The translations under genes and the position numbers were made by a program. The notes below the pieces were generated by a model. It was not told where the DNA came from and searched no databases. It saw only the letters and a program-made list of their open reading frames with translations. 23,321 bases of DNA. Source: Clostridium sp. 27_14 (GTDB taxonomy: Bacteria; Bacillota; Clostridia; TANB77; CAG-508). Positions 15,804 to 22,914 of this stretch are shown in pieces (position 1 is the first letter of the stretch; every line of letters starts with the position of its first letter). Location: positions 1-23,321 of the forward strand of contig MNRQ01000034.1 in NCBI GenBank assembly GCA_001916035.1, written 5' to 3'.

Positions 15804-16820
15804 TATATTTTTTAATTCTTCTAGTGTATTTTTATATTTTATCAAAAAGATTTTTGGGTCTTTTATATTCGTTGCTTTATATAGTTCATTAATCATTATA
15901 TATGATTTGTTTATTGAATATTGTTTCTGTTCCTTCATATCTAATGATGTCATTAATTTTGAAAATTCTTCTGATGCTGATTTCATATAATTTGAAATTT
16001 CTTCCCAATTATTATCATCTAAACTACTATATGCTTTGAAAATATCCAATTTAGTTTTTGCTACCACTTTTTCCTGTTCACTTGAATTATTTTCTTCCAA
16101 GAATTTAACATATATTTCATATATTTTGCATAATTGTCTTAATGTTTCTACTTTATTTTCTTCCTGAACTATTTTAGTTAAATTATCAAATTCCGTATTA
16201 AAGTTCAATATATTTTTATCATTTATTGTTGTTTGATATAAGTCTAATGTTATTGTTGGAATTGATAAATACATTTTTTCCACGTCATTTTTTACAGTTT
16301 GCCAATCAATATCTAAAGACTGTGTTAGTATTCCTTCCTCTTGTAATTCATATTTCTTTTGACCTGTTTCTGAGCTACTACTATCACTTCCTGATGTTTC
16401 ATTACTTGATTGATTTTTACTACTTTCTCCTTTATTGCTACCACTTTTACCTCCCGAATTATTGCTTTCCGAACTTTTTGTAGACTCATCTGACTTTCCT
16501 GAGCTTGTACCTGATTCACTTGTATTTCCAGAACTTCCACTACCTTTTTGATTAGATTGATTTGTTCCTTCTTCCATATTACTTGGATTTGCCGTATTTA
16601 CAGAAATCTTATAACTCTCATATTTTATATTATTCATTTGATTAAATATTTTTATTAAATTTTCATCTAAATACTTTATTTCATTTTCTGTTTTTTCTGA
16701 TAATTTATTTTTATCATTATTTTTACTTGTTGCCATTACATTATATATTCCAAATCCTATTACTAATATTAAAAAGATTGCCAAAAAAATATATGCTCTT
16801 ATTTTATATTTTTTTATCAT
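15801..16820 (-). CDS. Uncharacterised membrane-anchored protein with Ser/Gly linker
   Basis: Protein of 339 residues from ATG 16820 (AAAGGA 11 nt upstream; the GTG at 16829 is too close to that site). It has one N-terminal membrane helix (about residues 9-30), a short helical region, a Ser/Gly/Asn/Lys low-complexity linker (about residues 80-155), and a helical C-terminal domain of about 185 residues without recognised motifs (WQTVKNDVEKMYLSIPTI, ETLRQLCKIYEIYVKF, DDNNWEEISNYMKSA). The topology predicts an exported domain tethered by a flexible linker. The family was not recognised. Its stop codon TGA forms part of the rnpB promoter. Confidence 0.75.
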   Translation of the reverse strand: MIKKYKIRAYIFLAIFLILVIGFGIYNVMATSKNNDKNKLSEKTENEIKYLDENLIKIFNQMNNIKYESYKISVNTANPSNMEEGTNQSNQKGSGSSGNTSESGTSSGKSDESTKSSESNNSGGKSGSNKGESSKNQSSNETSGSDSSSSETGQKKYELQEEGILTQSLDIDWQTVKNDVEKMYLSIPTITLDLYQTTINDKNILNFNTEFDNLTKIVQEENKVETLRQLCKIYEIYVKFLEENNSSEQEKVVAKTKLDIFKAYSSLDDNNWEEISNYMKSASEEFSKLMTSLDMKEQKQYSINKSYIMINELYKATNIKDPKIFLIKYKNTLEELKNI

Positions 16821-16883
16821 TTTGTTCACTTTCCTTTCAATTATGATTTTTTAATATTAGTATATGTACATTTTAAAAAAGCA

Positions 16884-16935
16884 TACAAAAAGTAGTAAAT
16901 TAGAAAAAATTTTATCTAATTTACTACTTTTGTAT
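16884..16935. terminator. Bidirectional hairpin terminator after the Nudix-fusion gene
   Basis: A ~20-bp stem with one bulge: ATACAAAAAGTAGTAAATTAGA (16884 onward, arm shown split as ATACAAAAAG + TAGTAAATTAGA) pairs with TCTAATTTACTAC + TTTTGTAT (16915-16935). On the minus strand it is followed by GCTTTTTTAAAA. It is about 80 nt past the stop at 17018. Confidence 0.8.
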
Positions 16936-17017
16936 TAAAATAAGATTTACTTTTAATAAAAATTAATGTCAAATAATTTACTTACTATCATTTGCCTTTA
17001 AACCTTTATAATTAATC

Positions 17018-18160
17018 TTATTTCCGTTCGTATTTCTTTAAGTTAGGATAACCTTCAAACATATTTATTGCTTTTTCAAGCATTTCACTGTGTTGATATG
17101 CAAGTGGTTCTGATAGTGTATTCACATTATAAAATGCCACACTTTCCAAATCATTTCCAGCTGTTAAATATTCTTCATATTTATAAATTTCATCTTCAAT
17201 AAAGATACCAAAGCACTGTGATGATCCTCCTCTTGTTCCTGCATACTTTTCATCATTTGAACTATAAATACCTACATAATATAATTGTTCCAAATTATTA
17301 TTTGGTACATTTTTAAGTTTGATAATAGCAGGCTCTAAAGAGTTATCTAATACTTCTACTTCTAACCCTGTTCCTTCTTTCAGTCCTCTTATGGCTGCTT
17401 TTAATGGTGATTCAAATATTGCTTGATTAATAGCAATTCCTGGAAGTGATAATTCTCCTTTAAAGTCTACTTTTTTATTGGACCTTCTTCCTAATAAGAC
17501 ATATGTATTACCATCTACAGTATTTTTAACTAGAAAAACAATATCAACAGCTTGTCTTCCAGGAACAAAACTTATTCCTCTGTTTTTACTACTTGCAATA
17601 ATTTCTTTAAATGTATTTCGAAACAGTATTGCTTTTGTTTCCATTGGTATCATCTTTTCAAGTTCTGCATACTTTCCTTCTAAAATAAGTTTCCTTATTT
17701 CTGTTGCATGATATCTTACTTCACTACCTTCTTCTGGATTAATCAACTCAGCATTTAATTCAATGTTTTTTTCTTTTAATACATCTAAAATGTCTTCCTT
17801 ATTTCCTGTGCAAAAATGTGTTATACCATACATTTTGCATGCATTTGAAATTAAATTAATCCATTCTTCAAAAGTAGGTACATCTGGAATATGTATAATA
17901 TCATATTTCTCCTTTGGTATTCCTTCTGCTTGAAACATTGCAGTTATCATTTTTTCTCTTTCAACTGCTGAAACACAATATCTCTGTCTTCCATTTTCAA
18001 AGCAAGAACCTATCATAACTACTACTTTTTCAAACTCTGGGTTTTTAGCTAATTTTATTAAAAACCTTTTGTGTCCATAATGAATTGGCATCCACCTACC
18101 AATTGCTGCTACCCTTTTTCCTGTTACATTTTTGGTTTGATTTGTTTCATTTGCCACCAT
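17018..18160 (-). CDS. Nucleotidylyltransferase-Nudix fusion (NadM-like)
   Basis: Protein of 380 residues. The N-terminal half is a HIGH-type nucleotidylyltransferase resembling bifunctional nicotinamide-nucleotide adenylyltransferases: GRWMPIHYGHKRF (HxGH at 27-30), VVVMIGSCFE, and a C-terminal RYHATEIRKLI signature (149-159). The C-terminal half (about 200-370) is a Nudix fold. In NadM/ADP-ribose pyrophosphatase fusions the first domain makes NAD from NMN and the second hydrolyses ADP-ribose. Here the Nudix box (241-266) reads RGLKEGTGL where REUXEEXGU is expected, so two of the acidic residues are Gly. The box also has three extra residues between its Gly and first Glu. Hydrolase activity is doubtful; a ligand-sensing role is possible. 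The start at 18160 has AAAGGAGA 8 nt upstream; an ATG at 18202 lies upstream of the expected transcription start. Confidence 0.85.
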   Translation of the reverse strand: MVANETNQTKNVTGKRVAAIGRWMPIHYGHKRFLIKLAKNPEFEKVVVMIGSCFENGRQRYCVSAVEREKMITAMFQAEGIPKEKYDIIHIPDVPTFEEWINLISNACKMYGITHFCTGNKEDILDVLKEKNIELNAELINPEEGSEVRYHATEIRKLILEGKYAELEKMIPMETKAILFRNTFKEIIASSKNRGISFVPGRQAVDIVFLVKNTVDGNTYVLLGRRSNKKVDFKGELSLPGIAINQAIFESPLKAAIRGLKEGTGLEVEVLDNSLEPAIIKLKNVPNNNLEQLYYVGIYSSNDEKYAGTRGGSSQCFGIFIEDEIYKYEEYLTAGNDLESVAFYNVNTLSEPLAYQHSEMLEKAINMFEGYPNLKKYERK

Positions 18161-18192
18161 AATCAAACTCTCCTTTCTATTTTTATTTTTAT

Positions 18193-18221
18193 ATTCTAGC
18201 ATATCTCTTGAATTATGTCAA
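18193..18221 (-). promoter_or_regulatory. Strong promoter of the Nudix-fusion gene
   Basis: Minus strand: TTGACA (18221-18216), 17-nt spacer ending in TGC, then TAGAAT (18198-18193), i.e. consensus -35 plus extended -10. Transcription would start near 18186, giving a ~26-nt leader and ruling out the ATG at 18202. Confidence 0.85.
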
Positions 18222-18234
18222 TTTTATTCTATCT

Positions 18235-18834
18235 TTATTCTTCAATATCTGAATCATTCTCTGTTTCAACATCTGCCTCAATTGCAACTGTCTTTTCTAA
18301 ATTTTCTTGTGCTTGTTCCTTTTCTTCTTCTGTAAGATTTGCATTTCCAGGAGTTTCATTTATTTCAATTTTACCATCAATGTTTTCAGTAGTAATTTCT
18401 GGTTCTTTTTCATCACTATTTGTTTCTTCTACAACTTCTACTTGTTTAACATCTTCATTTTTTTCAGTTTCTTCTTGTTTTGCTCCACATTCTGGACAAA
18501 ATTTCATATTCTTTTCAATTTGACTATAACATTTTTGACATACTTTTTTATCTTTTAAATCTATACATTCTTTTAAAATACTGTCTATTTCATCACTTAT
18601 TACATCTAACTTTGTACACTCTTCTTCTAATTCTTTTTTTATATCTAATGTTTCTTCTTTTACATGTTTTTCATATACTTTTTTACCTATTTCCATATAA
18701 ATATCATTTGCTTGACCTTTTAAATCTGCCATTTTCATTTTTAATTTTGCTTCTTTTGCAATCTTTCCTGTTTTATCTGCTGTAACTTTGTATGCCTCAC
18801 TAGCTTTTTTACCTAATTTATCAAAAAATTCCAT
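18235..18834 (-). CDS. Zinc-ribbon protein with acidic tail
   Basis: Protein of 199 residues. The N-terminal ~95 residues are Lys-rich and helical (FFDKLGKKASEAYKVTADKT, DIKKELEEECTKLD), probably coiled coil. A zinc ribbon follows with two CxxC pairs (CQKC...CPEC, 13 residues apart), then a highly acidic, probably disordered Glu-rich tail of about 75 residues. Such zinc-ribbon proteins are common and uncharacterised in Firmicutes. ATG 18834 is preferred, 12 nt after AAAGGA; the ATG at 18846 abuts that site directly. Same strand as gpsA (230 nt upstream) and the Nudix fusion downstream. Function unknown. Confidence 0.75.
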   Translation of the reverse strand: MEFFDKLGKKASEAYKVTADKTGKIAKEAKLKMKMADLKGQANDIYMEIGKKVYEKHVKEETLDIKKELEEECTKLDVISDEIDSILKECIDLKDKKVCQKCYSQIEKNMKFCPECGAKQEETEKNEDVKQVEVVEETNSDEKEPEITTENIDGKIEINETPGNANLTEEEKEQAQENLEKTVAIEADVETENDSDIEE

Positions 18835-18946
18835 TTTAAACCACATTCCTTTCTTATTACTATAATTTATTCAAATTAAATACATCGTACAAATATTATT
18901 AAAATCTACTGATATATACAATGTCTTATTATACTTTTTCTTATTA

Positions 18947-19054
18947 TTTATTATATTTTCTTTTTTTATGCATTTTCTTTTTATTTATTATATTTTGTTT
19001 TTTATGTGTTTTCTTTTTATTTATTATATTTTGCTTTTTTTATGTATTTATCAA
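18947..19054. repeat. AT-rich tandem repeat, ~36-37 bp x 3
   Basis: Three adjacent imperfect units (18947-18983, 18984-19019, 19020 to about 19054), each TTTATTATATTTT-(C/G)-T-run-ATG-TTT. They fill the space between the gpsA stop and the zinc-ribbon gene. On the minus strand each unit contains a TATAAT. Confidence 0.75.
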
Positions 19055-19064
19055 ATACGACACT

Positions 19065-20051
19065 TTACATTTCCATTTTTTTCTCTCTTGTCATTAATTT
19101 TTCAACAGCTTCTTTTGCATCAAGTTTATTATATATAACATCATAAGCTGTATTTATGATTGGAACTTCTATATTATATTTTTGACTTAATGCATAAGCA
19201 ACATCTATATTATCAATACTTTCTATTACCATTCCAACTTCTTTTTTTGCCTCTTCCAATGTTTTTCCTTGTCCTATTAATTTTCCAGCTCTTCTGTTTC
19301 TACTATGTTCACTTAAACATGTTACAATTAAATCTCCTAATCCACTCAATCCAAAAAATGTATCTTTTTGTCCACCTAATGCAACTCCTAATCTTGATAT
19401 TTCCCCTAGTCCTCTTGTTATAAGTGCCGCAAATGTATTATCTCCAAATCCAACACCAGCTGCTACACCAGCACAAAATGCAATTATATTTTTTAGTGCT
19501 CCTCCAAGTTCAACACCTTTTATATCTTCAGAAGTATATACTCTCATGTGTGAACACATAAAAGCATCTTGTACAAGTTCTCTAACTTCTTTATCTTTAG
19601 ATGCCATTACTAATACTGTTGGTATTGCTATAGAAACTTCTTCTGCATGACTTGGTCCTGATAAAGCACCTACTCTTGCTTCTGGTAATTCATCTAAAAT
19701 TACTTCATCTAAAGTTTTCATTGTTTCTTTTTCAAATCCTTTTGAACATATTATAATTGGTGTTTTTCCTACATATTGTTTATATTGTTTAAATGTATCT
19801 CTTGTAAACTTTGATGGTGTTACATGTAAAATAAAATCTGCTCCTTCTATAACTTCTTTGAAATCTGTTGAACACATAATTCCTTGTGGTAAAGTTAAAT
19901 TTGGCAAAAATTTGCACTTCTTATCATTATTAATTAAATCTCTTTCTTCTTCTAAAAATGACCATATTTTTACATTATGTCCCATATTTGCTAAATGTGT
20001 TGCCAAAGCAACTCCCCAGCTTCCACTACCTATAATTGCTATATTATTCAT
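19065..20051 (-). CDS. gpsA: NAD(P)H-dependent glycerol-3-phosphate dehydrogenase
   Basis: Makes sn-glycerol 3-phosphate from dihydroxyacetone phosphate, the entry point for phospholipid synthesis, and so supplies PlsY encoded just upstream. It has 328 residues, the normal length. The dinucleotide-binding motif is GSGSWGVALA (residues 8-17). Also present are HVTPSKFTRDTF, CSKGFE, GALSGPSHAEEV (typical GPSHAEEV), the catalytic Lys in ELGGALKNIIAFCAG, and GLSGLGDLIVTCLSEHSRNRRAG in the C-terminal domain. The start is ATG with AAGGAATG upstream. It lies 148 nt after plsY on the same strand; der-plsY-gpsA is a common order in Firmicutes. Confidence 0.97.
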   Translation of the reverse strand: MNNIAIIGSGSWGVALATHLANMGHNVKIWSFLEEERDLINNDKKCKFLPNLTLPQGIMCSTDFKEVIEGADFILHVTPSKFTRDTFKQYKQYVGKTPIIICSKGFEKETMKTLDEVILDELPEARVGALSGPSHAEEVSIAIPTVLVMASKDKEVRELVQDAFMCSHMRVYTSEDIKGVELGGALKNIIAFCAGVAAGVGFGDNTFAALITRGLGEISRLGVALGGQKDTFFGLSGLGDLIVTCLSEHSRNRRAGKLIGQGKTLEEAKKEVGMVIESIDNIDVAYALSQKYNIEVPIINTAYDVIYNKLDAKEAVEKLMTREKKMEM

Positions 20052-20199
20052 ATTATTCCATTCCTTGCTTTTGTATTTAGGTTTTTAACAATGGCTATAC
20101 CTATAAACCTTTCATAACATTTTATCTTTTCATAAAATATCTTTAAATCTTTTATAAGATTTTACTCTTTTATAAAAATTCTATAAAATCCTCATATTT

Positions 20200-20829
20200 T
20201 TATTTTTTTAGTGATAATTTGTTTTCTGTTCCATTTAACATTCTTTTTATATTACTTCTATGATTATATAAAACAATCACTGCTAATATTACACTATATA
20301 TAAAATAATTTCCGCCTTCTGCTACAATATAATGTTCTTTTATAAATAATGTTAATACTGGAAACAATACTGCTGCTGCACATGATCCCAATGATACCAT
20401 TTGTGTAAGGACCATTAAAACCAATGCAAATACTAAACATATTAATCCTATTTGCCAGTTTGTCATTAATAAAATTCCTAATGATGTTGCTACACCTTTT
20501 CCACCTTTAAATCCAAAAAATATTGGAAATGTATGTCCTAAAACTACTGCAACACCAGCAATTTGTACTAATAATCCCTTATCTGCATCTTTTACTAAGT
20601 TTCCTATTCCTATTGCTATTAATATAGCTACCACACCTTTTAATATGTCACACAATAATGTAAGTACTGCTGCTCCTTTTCCTACAGATCGTAACATATT
20701 TGTACTTCCTGCATTTCCACTTCCTTTTTCTCTAACATCAAATCCTGCAACCTTTTTGCTTATTATTACAGAAAAATTTATACTTCCTATTAAATAGGCT
20801 ATTATTGCCATAACTACATCTATTACCAT
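20200..20829 (-). CDS. plsY: Acyl-phosphate:glycerol-3-phosphate acyltransferase PlsY
   Basis: Membrane enzyme that transfers the acyl group of acyl-phosphate to position 1 of glycerol 3-phosphate, making lysophosphatidate. It has 209 residues and five or more hydrophobic helices. All three family motifs are visible: REKGSGNAGSTNMLR, GHTFPIFFGFKGGKGVATS, and the C-terminal YNHRSNIKRMLNGTENK. The start ATG lies one base after the der stop (TAA-T-ATG), with AGAAGG inside the end of der, so translation is coupled to der. Its substrate is made by GpsA, encoded next. Confidence 0.96.
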   Translation of the reverse strand: MVIDVVMAIIAYLIGSINFSVIISKKVAGFDVREKGSGNAGSTNMLRSVGKGAAVLTLLCDILKGVVAILIAIGIGNLVKDADKGLLVQIAGVAVVLGHTFPIFFGFKGGKGVATSLGILLMTNWQIGLICLVFALVLMVLTQMVSLGSCAAAVLFPVLTLFIKEHYIVAEGGNYFIYSVILAVIVLYNHRSNIKRMLNGTENKLSLKK

Positions 20830-20830
20830 A

Positions 20831-22153
20831 TTATTTCTCTACCTTCTCTCTTACTATAATTCTTATTGGAGTACCTTGCAATCCAAATTCTTTTCTTATC
20901 TGATTAACTAAATATCTTTCATAAGAAAAATGAAATAAATCTTTATTATTTACAAAAATTACAAATGTTGGTGGTTTAGTTGACGCTTGCGTTCCATATA
21001 AAATCTTAAGTCTTTTTCCTTTATCTGTTGGCGGTTGCACTATTGCAATTGCTTCATTTATTACTTGATTTAACACTGATGTAGATATACGCATTGCATT
21101 CTGTTTTGCTACATCATTTATCATATCAAATAATTTATCAACTCTTTGACCTGTTTTTGCTGAAATAAAAATTATCGGTGCATAAGATAAATATGCTAAT
21201 TTTGCATAAACTTCTTTTTTATATTTCTCTAATGTTCCAGTTTCTTTTTCTATCTCATCCCATTTATTTACAACAATTATAACTCCTTTTCCAGCTTCAT
21301 GTGCTTCTCCAGCTATTTTTGTATCTTGCTCTGTAACTCCCTCATTTGCATCAATCATCATTAAACACACATCTGCTCTTTCTATTGCAAGTAAGCTCCT
21401 TATTACACTGTATTTTTCTATTCTTTCATTTACTTTATTTTTTTTTCGTATACCTGCTGTATCTATTAATACATATTTTCCTTTATCATTTTCAAAATAA
21501 CTATCAATTGCATCTCTTGTTGTTCCAGCTATATCACTTACAATTGTTCTATTTTCTCCTAAAATTTTATTTATTAATGATGATTTTCCTACATTTGGCT
21601 TTCCTATTACTGCTACTTTTATAACTTCTTCATCATCTTCATCTGCATCTTTTTCTGGAAAATGTTCATATATTGCATCTAGTACATCTCCTATTCCTAA
21701 TGCATTTGCAGCTGATATTGGATATGGATCTCCTATTCCTAAATTATAAAATTCATATATATCTTGTTTTGCTTTTTCATAATTATCTGCTTTATTACAT
21801 ACTAGCACTATTGGTTTTCCAGACTTTTTTAACATCAACGCTATTTCTTGATCTGCTGCTGTCACCCCTTGTTTTATATCTGTTAAAAATATAATTACAT
21901 CTGCCATTTCTATTGCTAAATTTGCTTGTTCTCTCATTTGCGATAATATTATATCTTCAGATTCTGGCTCTATTCCCCCTGTATCTATTAATGTAAAATT
22001 TCTTCCTCTCCAATTTGTTTCTGCATATACTCTATCTCTTGTTACCCCAGGTGTGTCTTCTACTATGGAAATTCGACTTCCTGCTAAATAATTAAAAAAT
22101 GTTGATTTTCCTACATTTGGTTTTCCTATAATTGCTACTATTGGCTTTGACAT
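20831..22153 (-). CDS. der: Ribosome-assembly GTPase Der (EngA)
   Basis: Double-GTPase that helps assemble the 50S ribosomal subunit. It has 440 residues, normal for the family. There are two complete G domains, each with a GKPNVGKS P-loop (about residues 8-15 and 182-189), DTPGVTRDR and DIAGTTRDA switch I motifs, DTGGIEPES and DTAGIRKK G3 motifs, and NKAD and NKWD G4 motifs. A KH-like C-terminal domain ends LVNQIRKEFGLQGTPIRIIVR. ATG 22153 (MSKPIVAI) is preferred over 22165, which directly abuts the AAAGGA site. First gene of the der-plsY-gpsA unit. Confidence 0.97.
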   Translation of the reverse strand: MSKPIVAIIGKPNVGKSTFFNYLAGSRISIVEDTPGVTRDRVYAETNWRGRNFTLIDTGGIEPESEDIILSQMREQANLAIEMADVIIFLTDIKQGVTAADQEIALMLKKSGKPIVLVCNKADNYEKAKQDIYEFYNLGIGDPYPISAANALGIGDVLDAIYEHFPEKDADEDDEEVIKVAVIGKPNVGKSSLINKILGENRTIVSDIAGTTRDAIDSYFENDKGKYVLIDTAGIRKKNKVNERIEKYSVIRSLLAIERADVCLMMIDANEGVTEQDTKIAGEAHEAGKGVIIVVNKWDEIEKETGTLEKYKKEVYAKLAYLSYAPIIFISAKTGQRVDKLFDMINDVAKQNAMRISTSVLNQVINEAIAIVQPPTDKGKRLKILYGTQASTKPPTFVIFVNNKDLFHFSYERYLVNQIRKEFGLQGTPIRIIVREKVEK

Positions 22154-22267
22154 TTTTAATCTCATTCCTTTCTCAAGGCTTATTCTAGTTAAATTTTTTG
22201 ATTTTATTGCTTAAATTATTAAATTATTTTTAACTATTCTTCTATTTTTTATTACCTTTATGTGCCT

Positions 22268-22296
22268 ATTTTACTATATTTACTTTTAAAAATCAA
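22268..22296 (-). promoter_or_regulatory. Promoter of the der-plsY-gpsA unit
   Basis: Minus strand: TTGATT (22296-22291), 17-nt spacer, TAAAAT (22273-22268), giving a leader of about 110 nt before the der ATG. Confidence 0.65.
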
Positions 22297-22343
22297 GGCT
22301 AATTTTACTTATGTTTTTGCTTTTTTATTACACATTAAGTAAG

Positions 22344-22396
22344 AAATAAAAAAGAGCATAGTAAAACGTGGTTTTTAAACCAAACTTTACTATGCT
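22344..22396 (-). terminator. Intrinsic terminator upstream of der
   Basis: AGCATAGTAAA (22355-22365) pairs perfectly with TTTACTATGCT (22386-22396); an inner TGGTTT/AAACCA stem continues after a small internal loop. On the minus strand it is followed by CTCTTTTTTATTT. It ends transcripts arriving from the lectin-like gene on the right. Confidence 0.85.
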
Positions 22397-22442
22397 ATAA
22401 CTGTATTATCATCAAATGCTTTTATTTTATTTAATTTACATA

Positions 22443-22555
22443 AATAGCAGAAATCTTATAATTTTCCACAATCTTTTATGTTCTTTGCCTAGTATTCACC
22501 CTCCGCATTGTTACTCTCAGTTAGTTTTTGATAATTCTATTCGAATATGAGACTC
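22443..22555 (+). mobile_element. Degenerate repeat, probable transposase debris (copy A)
   Basis: About 103 nt (from the AAATCTTAT at about 22451 to ATGAGAC) align without gaps to 22791 onward at about 70% identity, counted by hand. Both copies share the exact block TTACTCTCAGTTAG. No intact frame. It is assigned to mobile-element debris only because copy B continues directly from a transposase fragment. Confidence 0.4.
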
Positions 22556-22613
22556 TTTAGCTTATATCCGGACACTTTTTTAATATTTATCAATAATTCG
22601 TTATTACTGGTAT

Positions 22614-22648
22614 GATATCGGCAGAGTCTGTTGTTACTGCTGATATCT
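22614..22648. repeat. Inverted repeat in mobile-element debris
   Basis: GATATCGGCAG (22614-22624) pairs with CTGCTGATATC (22638-22648), 11 bp with one G-U pair and a 13-nt loop, without a T run. It could be an old element end or a hairpin of no function. Confidence 0.5.
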
Positions 22649-22649
22649 A

Positions 22650-22895
22650 ATTATTCCAATACTAATGAACCTTGGTATTTAGTTACTAATGACAATCCCT
22701 CTCGTGCTGTTAGAAATTATTCTTATCGTTTTGGCTATATCGAATCTATTTTAAAATCTCAAAAATCAAGCATTTTTAGGCTTATGGAGAAAATCTTATG
22801 ATTTCCTCCATATTTTATATTCTCTGGACCAGTATTTATCGTCTGTATCGTTACTCTCAGTTAGGTTTCATTAATTCTGTCCAGATATGAGACAA
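22650..22895 (+). pseudogene. IS transposase C-terminal fragment (degenerate)
   Basis: The plus strand from about 22657 reads SNTNEPWYLVTNDNPSRAV, then RNYSYRFGYIESILKSQKS. This is the recognisable block of DDE transposases of an IS4-like group (PW.L.TN...A...Y..RF.IE..FK.QKSNGF.LE). The usual NGFRLES is altered to SIFRLME, and a stop follows at about 22799. After that, short runs such as FIVCIVTLS in shifted frames look like the decayed hydrophobic tail. No start, no catalytic N-terminal part and no clear terminal inverted repeats are present. The exact IS family is uncertain. Confidence 0.65.
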
Positions 22896-22914
22896 TATCT
22901 ATTTTTGCACTTTT

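Noticed and set aside
22345..22396. Riboswitch or attenuator ahead of der
   Set aside because: The hairpin lies upstream of the der promoter (22268-22296) in the direction of transcription, so it ends incoming transcripts and is not in the der leader.
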